A program made the translations under genes and the position numbers. Below the pieces are notes generated by a model that ran no database searches, was not told the DNA's origin, and saw only the letters and a program-made list of their open reading frames with translations. A stretch of DNA of 5,319 nucleotides from an uncultured Ruminococcus sp. (GTDB taxonomy: Bacteria > Bacillota > Clostridia > Oscillospirales > Ruminococcaceae), in contig CAMWUB010000138.1 of the NCBI GenBank assembly GCA_947177345.1, positions 1 through 5,319 on the forward strand. Reading direction: 5' to 3'. Shown here piece by piece: positions 5,251 through 5,319 of this stretch (its first letter is position 1; each line of letters starts with the position of its first letter).

Positions 5251-5319
5251 AGTCTCTTAAACACATCTCAGCCCCCACGAGACGTAGAGGACTATCGTAT
5301 TCCGGCTTATGCTGGAAAA
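5250..5319 (+). other. Sequencing adapter contamination (Nextera transposase end, i7 index, P7)
   Basis: The last 70 bases align without gaps to the Illumina Nextera read-through structure as I remember it. Positions 5250-5283 match the transposase read-2 adapter at 29 of 34 bases, including CACATCTC (5262-5269) and CCCACGAGAC (5274-5283). GTAGAGGA (5284-5291) equals the i7 index I know as N712. Positions 5292-5315 match the P7 end at 18 of 24, followed by AAAA. All 11 mismatches are transversions, 8 of them A/C or G/T swaps, as expected from base-call errors rather than biological divergence. Base 5250 may be either the last genomic base or the first adapter base. Confidence 0.95.

Noticed and set aside
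5069..5278. A 69-codon minus-strand frame starting within the right-hand tail
   Set aside because: Its start codon lies in adapter sequence and the rest is an out-of-frame shadow of the holin gene.
5250..5319. A possible novel repeat or mobile-element end, suggested by the GC shift and the resemblance to a transposon terminus
   Set aside because: The resemblance is to the engineered Tn5 mosaic end used in Nextera libraries, followed by index and P7 sequence, so it is a library artefact rather than a natural transposon end.

Overview
The window looks like one end of a short contig from a low-GC, cellulosome-forming Clostridia relative, most likely a Ruminococcus of the R. flavefaciens type. 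The evidence is a secreted xylanase with a Thr-rich linker and a C-terminal dockerin, A/T-rich codon use, strong GGAGG-type ribosome binding sites and U-rich intrinsic terminators. The genus is inferred from architecture, not from a database match.

Layout, left to right. (1) Positions 1-380, minus strand: the first 126 codons of an acidic, Asn-rich protein I do not recognise, running off the left edge. (2) 381-565: a divergent intergenic region with two near-consensus sigma-A promoters facing apart and two small inverted repeats. (3) 566-2548, plus strand: a 660-residue secreted xylanase (signal peptide, CBM22, GH10, Thr linker, dockerin), the only cellulosomal gene here. (4) 2558-2587: a bidirectional terminator between convergent genes. 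(5) 2598-3254, minus strand: a two-gene operon of a small Cro/CI-type (XRE) regulator, starting at TTG, and a four-helix membrane protein. Its promoter carries three TGCAA repeats exactly 23 bp apart. (6) 3345-3377: terminator of proS. (7) 3396-4838, minus strand: prolyl-tRNA synthetase of the archaeal/eukaryotic-like class, with its own strong promoter inside a 9-bp inverted repeat. (8) 4903-5250, minus strand: a phage-type holin (Cph1/TcdE-like) lacking its N-terminus. (9) 5250-5319: not genomic. This is Nextera transposase adapter, an 8-base i7 index and P7 sequence, read with errors and left on the contig end.

The genes do not form one pathway. The xylanase would be exported and docked on a cellulosome scaffold to cut xylan. 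ProRS is housekeeping. The XRE/membrane pair is a small self-regulated module. The holin may belong to a lysis or secretion cassette whose remainder lies beyond the contig end. All four genes or operons with a visible upstream region have a TTGACA -35, a 17-bp spacer and a TG-extended -10. I see no convincing undescribed system. The firmest surprise is the adapter tail; the most testable biological signal is the repeat array at the XRE promoter.
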